Numbered from the stretch's first letter, positions 8,766-17,344 are shown. The stretch: 59,838 nt of DNA from UBA11164 sp034376725 (GCA_034376725.1 JAXMJH010000023.1:1-59838); one strand, 5' to 3'. Translations and numbers: made by a program. The notes: generated by a model from the letters alone, not told the origin.

Positions 8766-9116
8766 ATGATGGCAAGCACCGTCAATTTCACCGGCGCGGT
8801 CGATCGCGATCTGCTCAAGCGCGCCAAGATCATCGCCGCCAAGACCGACACCTCGGTCAATGCGCTGTTCAACGCCGAGCTTCGTCACCTGGTCGAAACC
8901 TTCGAGGCGGCCGAAGCCGCAGGCAACCAGAATTACCGGCGGCTGCTCGACTTTTCGCTCGGGCGGCTGGCTGGCGACGAGGTCATGCGCGTGCTGGGGG
9001 TCGACAGCGAGGAAGACCTCTTCCTGCTGATGGCGCAAGCCCACCTGCCGATGCCGCGCCTGCCCGATGCGGTCACGCGCGACATGGTCGATCAACTGAA
9101 CTCGCTGGCCGGCTGA
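8766..9116 (+). CDS. Antitoxin-like protein, probable ribbon-helix-helix N-terminus
   Basis: A 116-residue protein starting MMASTVNFTGAVDRDLLKRAKIIAAKTDTS. The opening (short strand, then two helices, with VNFTGAVDRDLLKRAKIIAA) looks like a ribbon-helix-helix DNA-binding head. The remaining 70 residues, with YRRLLDFSLGRLAGDEVMRVLGVDSEEDLFLLMAQ, would wrap the toxin. Ten bases after its stop begins a PIN-like gene, the normal antitoxin-toxin order. Start at 8766 is preferred: an in-frame ATG at 8742 falls inside the inverted repeat. The C-terminal part is longer than in a typical VapB and I do not recognise its subfamily. Confidence 0.65.
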   Translation: MMASTVNFTGAVDRDLLKRAKIIAAKTDTSVNALFNAELRHLVETFEAAEAAGNQNYRRLLDFSLGRLAGDEVMRVLGVDSEEDLFLLMAQAHLPMPRLPDAVTRDMVDQLNSLAG

Positions 9117-9126
9117 GCGGCCCGCG

Positions 9127-9666
9127 ATGGCCGCGAGCGCTGTTCTGCTGCCTGACGCAGGGCCGCTGATCACCCTGGCCTATGCCGATGCGCTCGACCT
9201 GCTGTTCAGGCCCGGCTGGCCGGTCGTGCTGGTCGACATGGTGCTGCACGAAGTGACGCGCAATCAGACGCCGACCCGCGAAAAACTGGCTCAGTGGGCC
9301 ACCGCCGGGCAGGTATCGGTGCGCCCGACCCGCACGTTCCAGCATCACCAGCAAATGCTGGAGGCAAACCCCGCCGCCGCCCGCACCGCCAATCTCGGCG
9401 AACTGGCGATCCAGGAGACCATGAGCGACTTCGCGCTGGAAGCGATCGATCCTGGTCAGCCGCAACGCACCGGCGTGTTCCTGTTCGAGGATCACAAAGT
9501 CGCCCGCGCCAGTTTTTTGCTGCCGGACAACTGCCGCAAGATCAGCACGCGCGCCTACCTGTTGTTTCTGGAGCAGCGCGGCTGGCTTGAGTCCGCAGCG
9601 GAAATCGAGCGGCGCGCCATCCAGGCCGGTCGCAGCTTCTCGAAATTGCGCTTCCCGCCCGAATAA
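9127..9666 (+). CDS. PIN-domain-like toxin
   Basis: A 179-residue protein with the acidic landmarks of a PIN nuclease: an aspartate in LLPDAGPLITLAY near the N-terminus, a glutamate in VVLVDMVLHEVTR, and an aspartate in FLFEDHKVARASFLLP. PIN toxins cut RNA with a metal held by such residues. The antitoxin gene lies ten bases upstream, and the pair is followed by remnants of restriction and vapC genes, a setting typical of a decayed defence patch. Substrate RNA cannot be read from sequence. Family call moderate to good; toxicity is inferred. Confidence 0.68.
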   Translation: MAASAVLLPDAGPLITLAYADALDLLFRPGWPVVLVDMVLHEVTRNQTPTREKLAQWATAGQVSVRPTRTFQHHQQMLEANPAAARTANLGELAIQETMSDFALEAIDPGQPQRTGVFLFEDHKVARASFLLPDNCRKISTRAYLLFLEQRGWLESAAEIERRAIQAGRSFSKLRFPPE

Positions 9667-9684
9667 TCCGTTTCAGGAATTCCC

Positions 9685-9888
9685 GTGCTCGACACCGATA
9701 CCAAACGCCGCATCGACGCCGCCCGCGACATCCTCGTCGGCAAGGTGCCCGACCCCAAGTCCCAGGTCGAGCAGATCACCATTGTGCTGATCTACAAGTT
9801 CATGGACGACATGGACGCCGAAAGCGAGGAACTCGGCGGCAGGCGCAAGTTCTTCACCGGCGACTACGCCCGCTACGGCTGGGCCAAG
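9685..9888 (+). pseudogene. hsdM remnant: N-terminus of a type I restriction-modification methylase
   Basis: The GTG at 9685 opens a frame beginning MLDTDTKRRIDAARDILVGK, then PDPKSQVEQITIVLIYKFMDDMD and KFFTGDYARYGWAK. These are the characteristic first 65 or so residues of HsdM. The match ends near 9888; the frame then reads arginine-rich nonsense to a stop at 9985-9987. A full HsdM would be about 500 residues or more, and neither the catalytic domain nor hsdS/hsdR is present. The end of a different gene (vapC) begins at once, so this is one side of a deletion scar. Confidence 0.8.
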
Positions 9889-9898
9889 GATGGCGGAG

Positions 9899-10045
9899 CG
9901 AAAGCGCGATGGCCGACCCATCGCCCCAAACGACGCCTGGATTGCCGCTTGCGCCACCCGCCACGGTGCGCCGCTTGTGACCCATAACGCGAAGGACTTC
10001 GAGGGGATTACATCGCTGAATGTGATTACGGTCGAAGTCGAGTGA
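9899..10045 (+). pseudogene. vapC remnant: C-terminus of a PIN toxin
   Basis: In a frame different from the hsdM remnant, this stretch encodes GRPIAPNDAWIAACATRHG, then LVTHNAKDFEGI and NVITVEVE before a TGA at 10043-10045. The order PIAPNDxxIAA, LVTHNxKDF is the standard end of VapC toxins. The first two thirds of the gene are missing. It belongs to a different PIN branch from the intact toxin upstream. The sequence from here to 10271 has no frame I recognise. Confidence 0.72.
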
Positions 10046-10271
10046 TGGCCGGCCCATCGCGATGGGCATTCTCGAAGCCACTTCGCCCTTCGTGTTCAGC
10101 ACCGTGAACGAGCACAGCATCCAGCTTGTGTTCGAGGTCATTGCCTGCGACGCAGGAAAGATCGGCGGTCATTGCCCCGGCGGGGACTTCTTCATCGCCA
10201 GCACCTTTGCATCCGGCGGTCCCGGCTTACGGCCTTTGGCCTGAGCCGGGCACCCGCTGCGCGCTCACGAA

Positions 10272-10676
10272 TCAGGCCGGGTTGGCGGCCGTGCAGGCAC
10301 GCAGGCCGAGGTACTGGAGTTCGGCAAACAGCGCAACCGCAGCCGCCTGACTCAAGAGTATGGCCAGGCCCAGCGCGTTCGGCGCGATCCATCCGGAAAA
10401 CGCCAGCGTTACGCTGGCCAGGACCCAGATCGTGTTGCCGACCACCACCAACCACACCGCCCCCGGCGCGAGCCGCGATTGCAGGCCCAGCCAACCGACC
10501 GCAGCGCCGTAAGCGATCATGAACACGCCGACGGCCAGCACCCGGTCCGGGGCGGCTCCCATCCAGGCCGCCAGCGTCTGTGCGAACAGGCAGGACAACA
10601 GGCCCGAAGCCAGGCTGGCGACGGCATCCAGCCGCAGCGCCAGGCGCAGCAGGGGAGAAACAGCGAGACGATTCAT
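10272..10676 (-). CDS. Small four-helix membrane protein of unknown function
   Basis: A 134-residue hydrophobic protein starting MNRLAVSPLLRLALRLDAVAS. Four transmembrane segments are visible, around residues 12-34, 44-64, 74-94 and 100-122. No catalytic motif is seen. The start at 10676 is preferred over an upstream extension because the extension is hydrophilic and crosses the palindromic operator. It is divergent from an XRE-type regulator with 106 bases between the starts, so it is the likely regulated target. Similar small membrane proteins often accompany MmyB-type regulators, but the role is unknown. Confidence 0.7.
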   Translation of the reverse strand: MNRLAVSPLLRLALRLDAVASLASGLLSCLFAQTLAAWMGAAPDRVLAVGVFMIAYGAAVGWLGLQSRLAPGAVWLVVVGNTIWVLASVTLAFSGWIAPNALGLAILLSQAAAVALFAELQYLGLRACTAANPA

Positions 10677-10731
10677 CGACAGACTCCAGATTGGACAGCG
10701 CTCAGACTCGCGCAGCCGGATAGCGGCGTCG

Positions 10732-10748
10732 ATTACCTCGCAGGTAAT
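10732..10748. promoter_or_regulatory. Palindromic operator between the membrane protein and the XRE regulator
   Basis: ATTACCTCGCAGGTAAT is a perfect inverted repeat with 7-base arms and a 3-base spacer, centred in the divergent gap, 35 bases before the regulator start. Symmetric sites like this are bound by dimers of helix-turn-helix repressors. The neighbouring regulator is the obvious candidate, so it may control both genes. Confidence 0.62.
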
Positions 10749-10782
10749 ATCCTCGCGCCGGTCCGGGCAGTACGATGGCGCC

Positions 10783-11577
10783 ATGGATCGACAGGCACCG
10801 GTGGGACATCTGCTGCGTCATTGGCGTGAGCAGCGACGGGTGAGTCAGTTGGCGCTCGCGCTGGAGGCCGAGGTGTCCTCGCGCCACCTGAGCTTCGTGG
10901 AGAACGGCCGGGCACGTCCGAGCCGTGCGCTCATCCTGCGTCCGGGAGAGTTGCTCGATCTCCCGTTGCGCGAACGCAACCGCATGCTGCTGTCCGGCGG
11001 CTTTTCGCCGCAGTTCGCCGAGCGCGATCTGTCCGAACCGGCGCTGACACAGGCGCGTGCGGCGGTGTGCCGGCTGCTCGATGCCCACGACCCTTACCCG
11101 GCCCTGGCGGTCGACCGGCACTGGAACCTGCTGCTGAGCAACGCCGCCGCGCGCCGGCTGATGCAAGGCGTGGCCGCCGAATTGCTGAGTCCTCAACCCA
11201 ATGTGTTGCGCATCAGCCTGCATCCGCGTGGCCTGGCGCCGGCCATCCTGAATCTGGGCGAATGGCGCAGGCATCTCTTCAATCGGCTGCGCCGGCTGAT
11301 CGCGTTGACCGACGACTCCGGGCTGGCCGCGCTCTATCGCGAGCTGGCCGACTACCCCCGGTTGCCCGGCGAGGATGAGCCGCGCGCCGATGCCGACGAC
11401 GGCGCCGATATCATGCTGCCGTTCCGGATGCGCAGTCCGATCGGCGAGCTGTCGCTGTTCAGCACGCTCACCGTATTCGGTACGCCCACCGAAATCACCC
11501 TCTCCGATCTGGCCATCGAGTCGTTCTTTCCGGCCGATCAGGACACCGCCGAGCGTCTGCGACAGATGGCTGGCTAG
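10783..11577 (+). CDS. XRE-family regulator with MmyB-like ligand-binding domain
   Basis: A 264-residue transcription factor. Residues about 7-65 form an XRE helix-turn-helix (LLRHWREQRRVSQLALALEAEVSSRHLS is the helix-turn-helix core, shown only in part by VSQLALALEAEVS). Residues about 95-260 match the MmyB-like sensor domain, with PYPALAVDRHWNLLLSNAAA and the late STLTVFGTPTEITLSDLAIE. Such proteins bind small, probably hydrophobic ligands. It is divergent from a small membrane protein and the palindrome at 10732-10748 lies between them. The ATG at 10783 gives the standard family N-terminus. Confidence 0.85.
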   Translation: MDRQAPVGHLLRHWREQRRVSQLALALEAEVSSRHLSFVENGRARPSRALILRPGELLDLPLRERNRMLLSGGFSPQFAERDLSEPALTQARAAVCRLLDAHDPYPALAVDRHWNLLLSNAAARRLMQGVAAELLSPQPNVLRISLHPRGLAPAILNLGEWRRHLFNRLRRLIALTDDSGLAALYRELADYPRLPGEDEPRADADDGADIMLPFRMRSPIGELSLFSTLTVFGTPTEITLSDLAIESFFPADQDTAERLRQMAG

Positions 11578-11757
11578 CAGCCGGTCGGATTGATCCGGGA
11601 TGCTTCGGTCGGTCGGCTTGGAGACGCTCGGCGCCAGACTTCAATCCAAGGGGTACAGCGCGCCACGGCGTCGCCTCGATGCCCTGGCGATGGATCGGCG
11701 TGCGAAGTTGGGGCTACGATTGGACCGCCACTCTTCGAGATCAAGGGAGCCCCCATC

Positions 11758-12114
11758 ATGTACATCCAGGGATTTGTCGTTGCCGTACCGGAAAGCAACA
11801 AGCAGGCCTATCGCGATGTGGCGGCGAAGTTCGCCGACTTCGCCAAGGATTTCGGCGTGCTCGAAATCATGGAAGCCTGGGAAGCCGATGTGCCGGACGG
11901 GAAGCAAACCGATTTCCGCCGCGCCGTGCAGATCGAGCCGGGCGAGAAAGTGGTGTTTTCGTGGGTGATCTGGCCCGACAAGGCCACCGCCGATGCCGCG
12001 CACGCGCGCATGATGAGCGATCCGCGCATGAAGGATATGGGCGAGATGCCTTTCGACGGCAAGCGGATGATCATCGGCGGCTTCGAGCCTCTGCTCAGCG
12101 TGGGCCGCGACTGA
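11758..12114 (+). CDS. DUF1428 family protein
   Basis: A 118-residue cytoplasmic protein starting MYIQGFVVAVPESNKQAYRD, with EAWEADVPDGKQTDFRRAV and a terminal RMIIGGFEPLL. This is the DUF1428 (YbaA-like) pattern: a dimeric alpha/beta ferredoxin-like fold related to antibiotic-biosynthesis monooxygenase-type barrels, with no known reaction. AAGGGAG precedes the start at 11758; the frame is open upstream but lacks family similarity there. It stands alone between the regulator gene and regB. Confidence 0.88.
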   Translation: MYIQGFVVAVPESNKQAYRDVAAKFADFAKDFGVLEIMEAWEADVPDGKQTDFRRAVQIEPGEKVVFSWVIWPDKATADAAHARMMSDPRMKDMGEMPFDGKRMIIGGFEPLLSVGRD

Positions 12115-12420
12115 GGCTGACACAATCCCGGTCGGGTCGCTGACCCGGGCCGGGAAACCGGGGCGAGGGCGCGGCGCGATGCGGGGCGCAGGATCTGGTC
12201 AGGTCGGGTCAGGTCGGGTCGGGTTGCGGTGCGCGCCGCCGCCGCGCCATGCACCGGGCGATGACCGGCGCATCGTCGCGACTCCAACTCAGCCACCGGG
12301 CGTCGATGCGGCAAATGGCCGCGCCCGCAGTCACCTGTCGCGCGTCGGGAGGTGTGCTATCAATCCGTTCTGCGCGCCGACCGAGCATCGGCGCACTCCG
12401 TATCCGAGGACACCCGCTGC
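12115..12420. other. Intergenic region upstream of regB, with short GGTCGGGT repeats
   Basis: This 306-base gap shows a run of GGTCAGGTCGGGT-like pentamers at about 12197-12226 and a small inverted repeat GCGGC-AAATG-GCCGC at 12308-12322. No gene is evident. It must carry the regBA promoter, but no convincing hexamers were found. Confidence 0.4.
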
Positions 12421-13632
12421 ATGATTCGGCTGTTGATCTATCTGAGATATGTCGCCGTGCTGGGTCAGCTGCTGGCGGTGCTGGTGGTGACCAGGGCGCT
12501 CGATCTGCGCTTCGATACCGCGCCGCTGTTCGCCACCATGGCTGCGCTGCTGGCTTTCAATGTGGCGATGCATTGGCGGTTTCGCGCCCGTGCGGAGGCC
12601 TCGCCGCAGGAGTTGATCGGCCATCTGTGCATCGACCTGCTGGCATTGACGGTGATGCTGTACTTCACCGGTGGGCCGGCCAATCCGTTCGTCTCGCTGT
12701 ATCTGGTGCCGGTGGCGCTGGCGGCGATCGCGCTGCAGGTGACGCCGATGCTCGGCGTGTCGCTGCTGGCGGTGCTGCTGTACACGTTTCTGATGTTTCG
12801 CCACGTGCCGCTGCCGCACGCCCACGGCAGCGATTTCGATCTGCACGTGACCGGAATGTGGATCAACTTCCTGCTCAGTGCGGCGATCATGGTGGCGGTG
12901 CTGGGCCGGTTCATGGGCATCGTGCGCGATCAGCGCAGGCGGCTGGCCGAAGCGCGCGAGCGCGCGCTGCGCGATGAGTCGCTGCTGGCGGTGGGGACGC
13001 TGGCGGCCGGCACCGCGCACGAGCTGAACACGCCCTTGACCACCATGGGCCTGCTGATCGACTCGCTGGCCGCCGATCCCGAGTCGATCGAGCCGGACGA
13101 TTTCGACCTTCTGGCGAATCAGGTGGCGCGCTGCCGCGAGCACGTCCGCACCCTGGCCGATCTGGCCCGCGACGGCGCGCTGGGCAAGCCGCGCACGCCG
13201 GGGCTGGCGAACTTCGTGCGCGAGTGCATCGGCCGCTGGCAGTTGCTGCGGCCGGGCGTGATGGTCCGCCAGCACATCGCCGAGGCCGCCGAGCGCACGT
13301 CGATCACCGTCGATCCCACGCTGCCGCAGGCGCTCATCAATCTGCTGGATAATGCCGCCGATGCCATCGAACAGACCGACAACAGCCAGCCGATCGACAT
13401 CGAGCTGGACATTCTTGAGCGCAATGCCGTGCTGCGCATCCTCGACCGTGGCCCCGGCCCGCGCGGCAACGGCGCACAGGAAGAAAGCGCCGCACGGGGC
13501 AAGGGCCTGGGCATCGGCATGTTGATCTCCAATGCCAGCATCGAGCGCGCCGGCGGCCGGGTCCGGCAGTATCCGCGCACCGGCGGCGGCTGCGTCACCG
13601 AGGTCACGCTGCCCACCCAGGTATCGACATGA
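12421..13632 (+). CDS. regB: Redox sensor histidine kinase RegB/PrrB
   Basis: A 403-residue membrane kinase. The N-terminal half has about six transmembrane segments and contains GGPANPF at residues 84-90, the conserved quinone-sensing motif of RegB. The phosphorylated His200 lies in AAGTAHELNTPL. Cys238 in VARCREHVRTL sits 38 residues after it, close to the spacing of the redox-active cysteine of Rhodobacter RegB. The ATP-binding part has INLLDNAADAI and a GKGLGIG loop. The gene overlaps regA by four bases (ATGA), so the pair is co-translated. RegB senses the redox state of the quinone pool and phosphorylates RegA when electrons accumulate. The ATG at 12421 gives a standard N-terminus. Confidence 0.93.
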   Translation: MIRLLIYLRYVAVLGQLLAVLVVTRALDLRFDTAPLFATMAALLAFNVAMHWRFRARAEASPQELIGHLCIDLLALTVMLYFTGGPANPFVSLYLVPVALAAIALQVTPMLGVSLLAVLLYTFLMFRHVPLPHAHGSDFDLHVTGMWINFLLSAAIMVAVLGRFMGIVRDQRRRLAEARERALRDESLLAVGTLAAGTAHELNTPLTTMGLLIDSLAADPESIEPDDFDLLANQVARCREHVRTLADLARDGALGKPRTPGLANFVRECIGRWQLLRPGVMVRQHIAEAAERTSITVDPTLPQALINLLDNAADAIEQTDNSQPIDIELDILERNAVLRILDRGPGPRGNGAQEESAARGKGLGIGMLISNASIERAGGRVRQYPRTGGGCVTEVTLPTQVST

Positions 13633-14180
13633 GCACACTTGCCAAGGTTCTTGTCATCGACGATGACCAAGCGTTCTGCCGGGTGTTGGCGCGCAGCCTG
13701 CGCCAGCAGGGCATCGATACGGCCGTTGCGCACAACGGCGCCGACGGCATCGCCCAGGCACAGTGCTTCCAGCCCGACGGCATCACGCTGGATCTCAAGC
13801 TTGGCGAGGACAACGGTTTGCAGCTGATCCAGGCACTGCGCGAGGCGTGCCCAGGCGCCCGCATCGTGCTGGCGACCGGCTTCGCCAGCATCGCCACGGC
13901 GGTCGATGCCATCCACCGGGGCGCGTGGAATTACCTGCCCAAGCCATTCGACATGGCCATGCTGCTGCGCGCATTCGAATACCGCCCGGACCAGGCCGAG
14001 CCTGCGGCGCCACCGCCCTCGCCGCTGTCGATGCGCCGGCAATCCTGGGAACACCAGCAGCGCGTGCTGAACGAATGCGGCGGCAATATTTCCGCCGCCG
14101 CCCGCATCCTGGGCATCGACCGGCGCACGCTGCAACGCCGGCTGGCCAAGCGCCCGGCCAGGGAGCGCGGCGCGGAGTAG
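13629..14180 (+). CDS. regA: Response regulator RegA/PrrA
   Basis: A 183-residue regulator: a receiver domain in residues 1-120, with the acidic pair in VLVIDDDQAF, the phospho-acceptor Asp55 in ITLDLKLGED and the lysine in NYLPKPFD, then a proline-rich linker, and a Fis-type helix-turn-helix at the end (GGNISAAARILGIDRRTLQ). This compact layout is typical of RegA/PrrA/ActR. Phosphorylated RegA controls oxidases, carbon and nitrogen genes in other bacteria. The aa3 oxidase locus begins 3.4 kb downstream and is a plausible target. Its stop lies two bases from the end of putA, which runs in the opposite direction. Confidence 0.93.
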   Translation: MSTLAKVLVIDDDQAFCRVLARSLRQQGIDTAVAHNGADGIAQAQCFQPDGITLDLKLGEDNGLQLIQALREACPGARIVLATGFASIATAVDAIHRGAWNYLPKPFDMAMLLRAFEYRPDQAEPAAPPPSPLSMRRQSWEHQQRVLNECGGNISAAARILGIDRRTLQRRLAKRPARERGAE

Positions 14181-14182
14181 GC

Positions 14183-17100
14183 TTACTCGGCCAGGGTCAG
14201 CAGGCTGGCGTTACCGCCCGAGGCGGTGGTGTTGATGGTCAGCGTGCGCTCGGTGGCGAATCGCGGCAGGTAGTGCGGGCCGCCGGCCTTGGGGCCGGTA
14301 CCGGACAGGCCCTCGCCGCCGAACGGCTGGACTCCGACCACGGCGCCGATCTGGTTGCGATTGATATAGCAGTTGCCCACCCTGGCGCGCGCGGCGATGC
14401 GCTCGACCGTGCTGTCGATGCGGCTGTGCACGCCGAGGGTAAGGCCGTAGCCGGAGCCATTGATCTGGTCGATCAGCGCGTCGAGCTTTTCGCCGTCGAA
14501 GCGGATCACGTGCAGCACCGGGCCGAACACCTCGCGTTCCAGCTGCGCCAGCGAATGCAGCTCGTAGGCGCGCGGCGCAAAAAAGCTGCCGTGCGCGCAG
14601 TCTTCGCCCAGCGCAACGGTCTTGATCGGCTTGGCTTCGCGCTCCATGCGCTCGGCGTGAGCCTGAAGAATGGCCAGCGCATCGGCATCGATCACCGGGC
14701 CGACGTCGGTCGACAGCAGGCCCGGCTGACCCACCTTCAGCTCGTCCATGGCGCCGGCCAGCATGGTGATCACCTTGTCGGCGATGTCGCGCTGGACGAA
14801 CAGCACCCGGGCCGCCGAGCAGCGCTGGCCAGCGGACTGGAAGGCCGAGGCGACCACGTCCTTCACCAGTTGCTCGGGCAGTGCGGAGGAGTCGGCGATC
14901 ATGGCGTTCTGCCCGCCGGTCTCGGCGATCAGGGTGGCGATGGCGGCATCGCGCCCGGCCAGCCGGCGGTTGATCAGACGCGCCACCTCGGTCGAACCGG
15001 TGAACGCCACGCCGGCGACCCGTTCGTCGCCGGTCAGCGCATTGCCGACCGAGGCGCCGTCGCCGGGCAGCAGTTGAACCGCTTTTTCGGGTACGCCGGC
15101 CTCATGCAGCAGCTTGACCGCGTGATAGGCGATCAGGGTGGTCTGCTCGGCCGGCTTGGCGATCACGCTGTTGCCGGCGGCCAGGGCGGCGGCCACCTGA
15201 CCGAGGAAGATCGCCAGCGGGAAATTCCACGGGCTGATGCAGACGAACACGCCACGGCCGTGCAGGCTGAGCTGGTTGGTTTCGCCGGTCGGGCCGGGAA
15301 GCATCATCGGGGCGCCGAACTGGGCGCGCGCCTGCTGGGCGTAATAGCGGCAGAAGTCGACCGCTTCGCGGACTTCAGCGACCGCATCGGGCAGCGTCTT
15401 GCCGGCCTCGCGCACGCACATCGACATGAACGCCGGCATCCGCGCTTCCAGCAGATCCGCAGCATGCTCCAGGATGGCGGCGCGACTGGCCGCCGGCAGC
15501 CGGTCCCAGTCGGGCTGGGCGGCCTGGGCATTGGCCAGCGCCTGCTCGATGGTGGCGGCATCGGCCGCCAGCCACTGGCCGACGCGCTGGCGGCGGTCGG
15601 CCGGATTGGTCACCGCCACGGCCGGGCCGGTCTGGCTGGCGCCCGGCACCAGCGGCGCCGCCTGCCAGGGGCCGGAATGGGCGTTGAGCGCATCGGCAAG
15701 CGCGCGCAGTTCATCGTCGTTGGCGAAGTTGATACCCATGGAATTCTTCCTTTCGGTACCGAACAGGTCGTGCGGCAGCGGAATGTGCGGATGCGGTTTG
15801 AAGGCGTTGCCGGCCACCATCGCGACCGGGTCGGCGACCAGCTCGGAGGCCGGCACGCGGTCATCGCTGATCCGGTTGACGAAGCTGGAATTGGCACCGT
15901 TTTCCAGCAGCCGGCGGACCAGATAGGGCAGCAGGTCCTCGTGGCTGCCGACCGGCGCATAGACCCGGCACGGCACCGCGAGGCCGTCGCTGGCGATGAC
16001 CGGCGTGTACAGGTCTTCGCCCATGCCGTGCAGCCGCTGGTATTCGTAGTCCACCCGGCTGCCGTCCGGCTTGGCGGCCATGGCATGGATGGCGGCGATG
16101 CTGTGCGCGTTGTGGCTGGCGAACATCGGGTAGAAGGCGTCGTCGGCGGCCAGCATGCGCCGGGCGCAGGCCAGGTAGCTGACATCGGTGTTGGCCTTGC
16201 GGGTGAACACCGGGTAGCCGCGCTGGCCTTCGACCTGGGCCAGCTTGATCTCGGCGTCCCAGTAGGCACCCTTGACCAGGCGGACCGGCATGCGCCGACC
16301 GACCCGCCGCGCCTCGGCCGCCAGCAGGTCGATCACTGCCGGCGCGCGCTTGAGATAAGCCTGAACGGCGGCGCCGAAGCCCTCCCAGCCGTCGAGACTG
16401 GGGTCGCGGTAGACGCCGAGGATGACATCGAGGCTCAATTCAAGCCGGTTGGCTTCCTCGGCGTCGATGGTGAAACCGATGCCGCAGGCCTTGGCCTGCT
16501 GCGCCAACTCCAGCACCCGGGGAATCAGTTCGGCGGTGACCCGGGCGCGCTTGCCGTGCTCGTAGCGCGGGTGCAGGGCCGAGAGCTTGACCGAAATGCT
16601 CGGCGCGGCGAACACATCCGGGTATGGCCCTGCGGCGCCGATGGCGGCGATCGCCTTGCGGTAGGACTCCAGATACCGGCTGGCATCGCGCGCGGTCAGC
16701 GCCGCCTCGCCGAGCATGTCGAAGCTGTATCGGTAGTGCGCGTTGCTGCCCTTGCGCGCGCGTTTGAGGGCATCGGCGATGGTCCGGCCCATGACGAACT
16801 GGTGGCCCATGATGCGCATCGCCTGGCGCACCGCGAGGCGGATCACCGGCTCGCCGGTGCGCGCGGTCAGCCGGCGCAGTGCGCCGGTCACGTTCTGCCG
16901 GGTTTCCTCGGCCAGGTTGACGATCTGCCCGGTCAACATCAGGCCCCAGGTCGAGGCGTTGACGAACACCGAATCGCTCTGTCCCAGGTGCCGGCGCCAG
17001 TCGGCCTCGCCCAGTTTGTCGCGAATCAGCGCGTCGGCGGTGGCCTGATCGGGGATGCGCAGCAGCGCCTCGGCCACGCACATCAGCAGTACGCCCTCTT

Positions 17101-17344
17101 CGGAGCTGAGGTCGTACTGGCGCATGAACGCTTCGATCACGCCCTGGTCGGCAGCGGCCACCCGGACCAGGCGGACCAGCTCTTCGGCGCGCGCCCGCAC
17201 GATTTCCGCAGTTTCCGGCTCCAGCCGGGCATCGGCCAGCAGGCGTTCGAGGTGCTCGCCTTCGTCGGCCAGCCAGGCCTGGGTGATACGGCGGCGGAGC
17301 GGATCCGGCGAATCGGGCAGTTCGGGGCTCAGCAGAGCGGTCAC
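14183..17344 (-). CDS. putA: Bifunctional proline dehydrogenase / P5C dehydrogenase PutA
   Basis: Oxidises proline to pyrroline-5-carboxylate with FAD and then to glutamate with NAD, with channelling between sites. 1053 residues from a GTG at 17344, which matches the length of bifunctional PutA lacking the ribbon-helix-helix repressor head; the frame is open further upstream but the added residues are not family-like. The proline dehydrogenase part includes FVNASTWGLMLTGQ and RMPVRLVKGAYWDAEIK. The aldehyde dehydrogenase part includes GVFVCISPWNFPLAIF and the catalytic Cys842 in GQRCSAARVL. It ends QPFGGEGLSGTGPKAGGP and a short tail. Glutamate and electrons feed the respiratory chain encoded nearby. 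Confidence 0.95.
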   Translation of the reverse strand: MTALLSPELPDSPDPLRRRITQAWLADEGEHLERLLADARLEPETAEIVRARAEELVRLVRVAAADQGVIEAFMRQYDLSSEEGVLLMCVAEALLRIPDQATADALIRDKLGEADWRRHLGQSDSVFVNASTWGLMLTGQIVNLAEETRQNVTGALRRLTARTGEPVIRLAVRQAMRIMGHQFVMGRTIADALKRARKGSNAHYRYSFDMLGEAALTARDASRYLESYRKAIAAIGAAGPYPDVFAAPSISVKLSALHPRYEHGKRARVTAELIPRVLELAQQAKACGIGFTIDAEEANRLELSLDVILGVYRDPSLDGWEGFGAAVQAYLKRAPAVIDLLAAEARRVGRRMPVRLVKGAYWDAEIKLAQVEGQRGYPVFTRKANTDVSYLACARRMLAADDAFYPMFASHNAHSIAAIHAMAAKPDGSRVDYEYQRLHGMGEDLYTPVIASDGLAVPCRVYAPVGSHEDLLPYLVRRLLENGANSSFVNRISDDRVPASELVADPVAMVAGNAFKPHPHIPLPHDLFGTERKNSMGINFANDDELRALADALNAHSGPWQAAPLVPGASQTGPAVAVTNPADRRQRVGQWLAADAATIEQALANAQAAQPDWDRLPAASRAAILEHAADLLEARMPAFMSMCVREAGKTLPDAVAEVREAVDFCRYYAQQARAQFGAPMMLPGPTGETNQLSLHGRGVFVCISPWNFPLAIFLGQVAAALAAGNSVIAKPAEQTTLIAYHAVKLLHEAGVPEKAVQLLPGDGASVGNALTGDERVAGVAFTGSTEVARLINRRLAGRDAAIATLIAETGGQNAMIADSSALPEQLVKDVVASAFQSAGQRCSAARVLFVQRDIADKVITMLAGAMDELKVGQPGLLSTDVGPVIDADALAILQAHAERMEREAKPIKTVALGEDCAHGSFFAPRAYELHSLAQLEREVFGPVLHVIRFDGEKLDALIDQINGSGYGLTLGVHSRIDSTVERIAARARVGNCYINRNQIGAVVGVQPFGGEGLSGTGPKAGGPHYLPRFATERTLTINTTASGGNASLLTLAE

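Noticed and set aside
12308..12322. GCGGC-AAATG-GCCGC inverted repeat as a RegA autoregulation site
   Set aside because: It does not fit the spacing of the RegA consensus well enough; GC-rich inverted repeats of this size are expected by chance.
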